DNA of 64,000 bases from Saccharopolyspora endophytica (GTDB lineage Bacteria > Actinomycetota > Actinomycetes > Mycobacteriales > Pseudonocardiaceae), in assembly GCF_018070075.1 (NCBI RefSeq), contig NZ_JAGPXE010000013.1, forward strand, positions 1 through 64,000. The letters are read 5' to 3'. The stretch's first letter is position 1, and every line of letters begins with the position of its first letter. This document shows, piece by piece, positions 63,108-64,000 of this stretch. The translations under genes and the position numbers were made by a program. Below the pieces are notes generated by a model that did not search any database, was not told the origin of the DNA, and saw only the letters and a program-made list of their open reading frames with translations.

Positions 63108-63952
63108 TGGCCGGCCTCGGCGGGACACCGACGCCTGCGCGCAAAGCCAAGTGGGCCGCGCTCAACGTCATCGTGGTGGCCTACGCGCTGCTGCCGGTGC
63201 TGTGGATCCTGTCGCTGTCGTTCAAGACCTCCGACACCCTCTCCGACGGGAACCTGATCCCGCGCGAGTGGACGCTGGAGAACTACGCGGCGATCTTCTC
63301 CACCACCGAGTTCACCCGCGCGCTGCTGAACTCCATCGGCATCGCGCTGATCGCCACGGCGATCGCCGTCGTGCTGGGCACCATGGCCGCCTACGCCATC
63401 GCCCGGCTCGACTTCCCCGGCAAGCGAGCGCTGGTCGGGGCGTCCCTGCTGATCGCGATGTTCCCGCAGGTCTCGCTGGTCTCGCCGCTGTTCGACATCG
63501 AGCGGACGGTGGGCCTGTTCGACACCTGGCCGGGACTGATCCTGCCCTACATCACCTTCTCGCTGCCGCTGGCGATCTACACGCTGTCGGCGTTCTTCCG
63601 GGAGATCCCGTGGGAGCTGGAGAAGGCGGCCAAGATGGACGGCGCCACACCCGCGCAGGCGTTCCGCCGGGTGATCGCACCGCTGGCCGCACCGGGCGTG
63701 TTCACCACCGCGATCCTGGTGTTCATCTTCTGCTGGAACGACTTCCTGTTCGCCATCTCGCTGACGTCGACGGCGAACTCGCGGACGGTTCCGGTGGCGC
63801 TGCAGTTCTTCACCGGCGACTCGCAGTTCGAGGACCCGACCGGGACGATCTCCGCCGCCGCCGTGGTGATCACCATTCCGATCATCCTGTTCGTGCTGTT
63901 CTTCCAGCGACGCATCGTGTCCGGACTGACCTCCGGCGCAGTGAAGGGGTAA
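63107..63952 (+). CDS. sugB: Trehalose ABC importer, permease SugB
   Basis: The 281-aa MalG-type permease has six helices, with the EAA loop [26 protein letters not shown] and a typical [14 protein letters not shown] segment. It pairs with SugA to form the channel. The ATG is inside the sugA stop. Only 4 nt separate its stop from sugC. Confidence 0.93.
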   Translation: MAGLGGTPTPARKAKWAALNVIVVAYALLPVLWILSLSFKTSDTLSDGNLIPREWTLENYAAIFSTTEFTRALLNSIGIALIATAIAVVLGTMAAYAIARLDFPGKRALVGASLLIAMFPQVSLVSPLFDIERTVGLFDTWPGLILPYITFSLPLAIYTLSAFFREIPWELEKAAKMDGATPAQAFRRVIAPLAAPGVFTTAILVFIFCWNDFLFAISLTSTANSRTVPVALQFFTGDSQFEDPTGTISAAAVVITIPIILFVLFFQRRIVSGLTSGAVKG

Positions 63953-63956
63953 GCAA

Positions 63957-64000
63957 GTGGCCGACATCGTGCTGGACAAGGTGACCAAGCGCTACCCGGA
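63957..64000 (+). CDS. sugC: Trehalose ABC importer, ATPase SugC, N-terminal start only
   Basis: Only 14 codons are in the window (MADIVLDKVTKRYP), the common start of MsmK/UgpC/SugC-type sugar ATPases. The GTG is 4 nt after sugB with AAGGGG upstream. All catalytic motifs lie beyond the edge. Confidence 0.85.
   Translation, partial: MADIVLDKVTKRYP

Overview
The window is a 64-kb chromosomal stretch of a very GC-rich actinobacterium. Mycothiol biosynthesis (mshB), LpqW- and LpqY-type lipoproteins, the sigE-rseA-htrA-tatB block, a split dapC/dapD/dapE set and a SugABC trehalose importer all point to the mycobacteria/Pseudonocardiaceae side of the phylum. A Saccharopolyspora-like member of the Pseudonocardiaceae is my best inference; the genus cannot be proven from the sequence alone. 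From about 22 kb to the right edge the gene order follows, with insertions and losses, the Mycobacterium tuberculosis Rv1165-Rv1238 region as I remember it: typA, lpqW, mshB, fdx, dapC, dapD, dapE, LOG family, DivIVA-like protein, tag, DUF3117, O-methyltransferase, sigE, rseA, htrA, tatB, mrp, MgtE-like protein, stress protein, lpqY, sugA, sugB, sugC.

Layout. 0-0.4 kb: the end of an IS256-type transposase and an array of short palindromes. 0.4-8.8 kb: a lipoprotein esterase, then a DNA-repair cluster (rmuC, sbcDC, ogt, Ada-AlkA fusion). 8.9-21.7 kb: ychF, an unknown membrane-anchored protein, a divergent GntR/small-gene pair, a GGDEF-EAL receptor, a DUF234-type ATPase, a D-amino-acid-oxidase-like enzyme, a pterin dehydratase, a two-component system, an SRPBCC-NUDIX fusion, a Uma2 protein and a YciI protein. 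21.7-31.2 kb: a small Cys-rich protein, typA, lpqW-like, mshB, ferredoxin, dapC, CHAD protein. 31.3-37 kb: dapD and dapE flanking a five-gene operon that looks like a type VII secretion substrate, a DUF1023 esterase and two related lipoprotein-like proteins. 37-46 kb: slipin, two LOG proteins, PadR, DivIVA-like protein, tag, enoyl-CoA hydratase, DUF3117, leucyl aminopeptidase, MFS transporter. 46-52 kb: tatB, htrA, rseA, sigE (one strand), a divergent O-methyltransferase, and mrp. 52-64 kb: MarR, NUDIX, DUF1003, MgtE/CBS, CoA-ester lyase, a large patatin-DUF3376 protein, a stress protein and the lpqY-sugABC operon, cut within sugC.

Regulation visible in the sequence. Many genes appear leaderless, with a TANNNT -10 box 6-8 nt before the start codon. 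SigE has a GGAAC-N17-CGTT element that matches its own promoter class. GntR and DUF234 genes are preceded by clear inverted repeats.

The most unusual content is intergenic. (1) A structured element of about 180 bp occurs six times, always just after a stop codon and always in the orientation of that upstream gene. Its stems are kept by compensatory base changes between copies. (2) Three sequence families of 16-22-bp near-palindromes, mostly in small clusters, occupy gene boundaries. Neither class matches a named element that I know.
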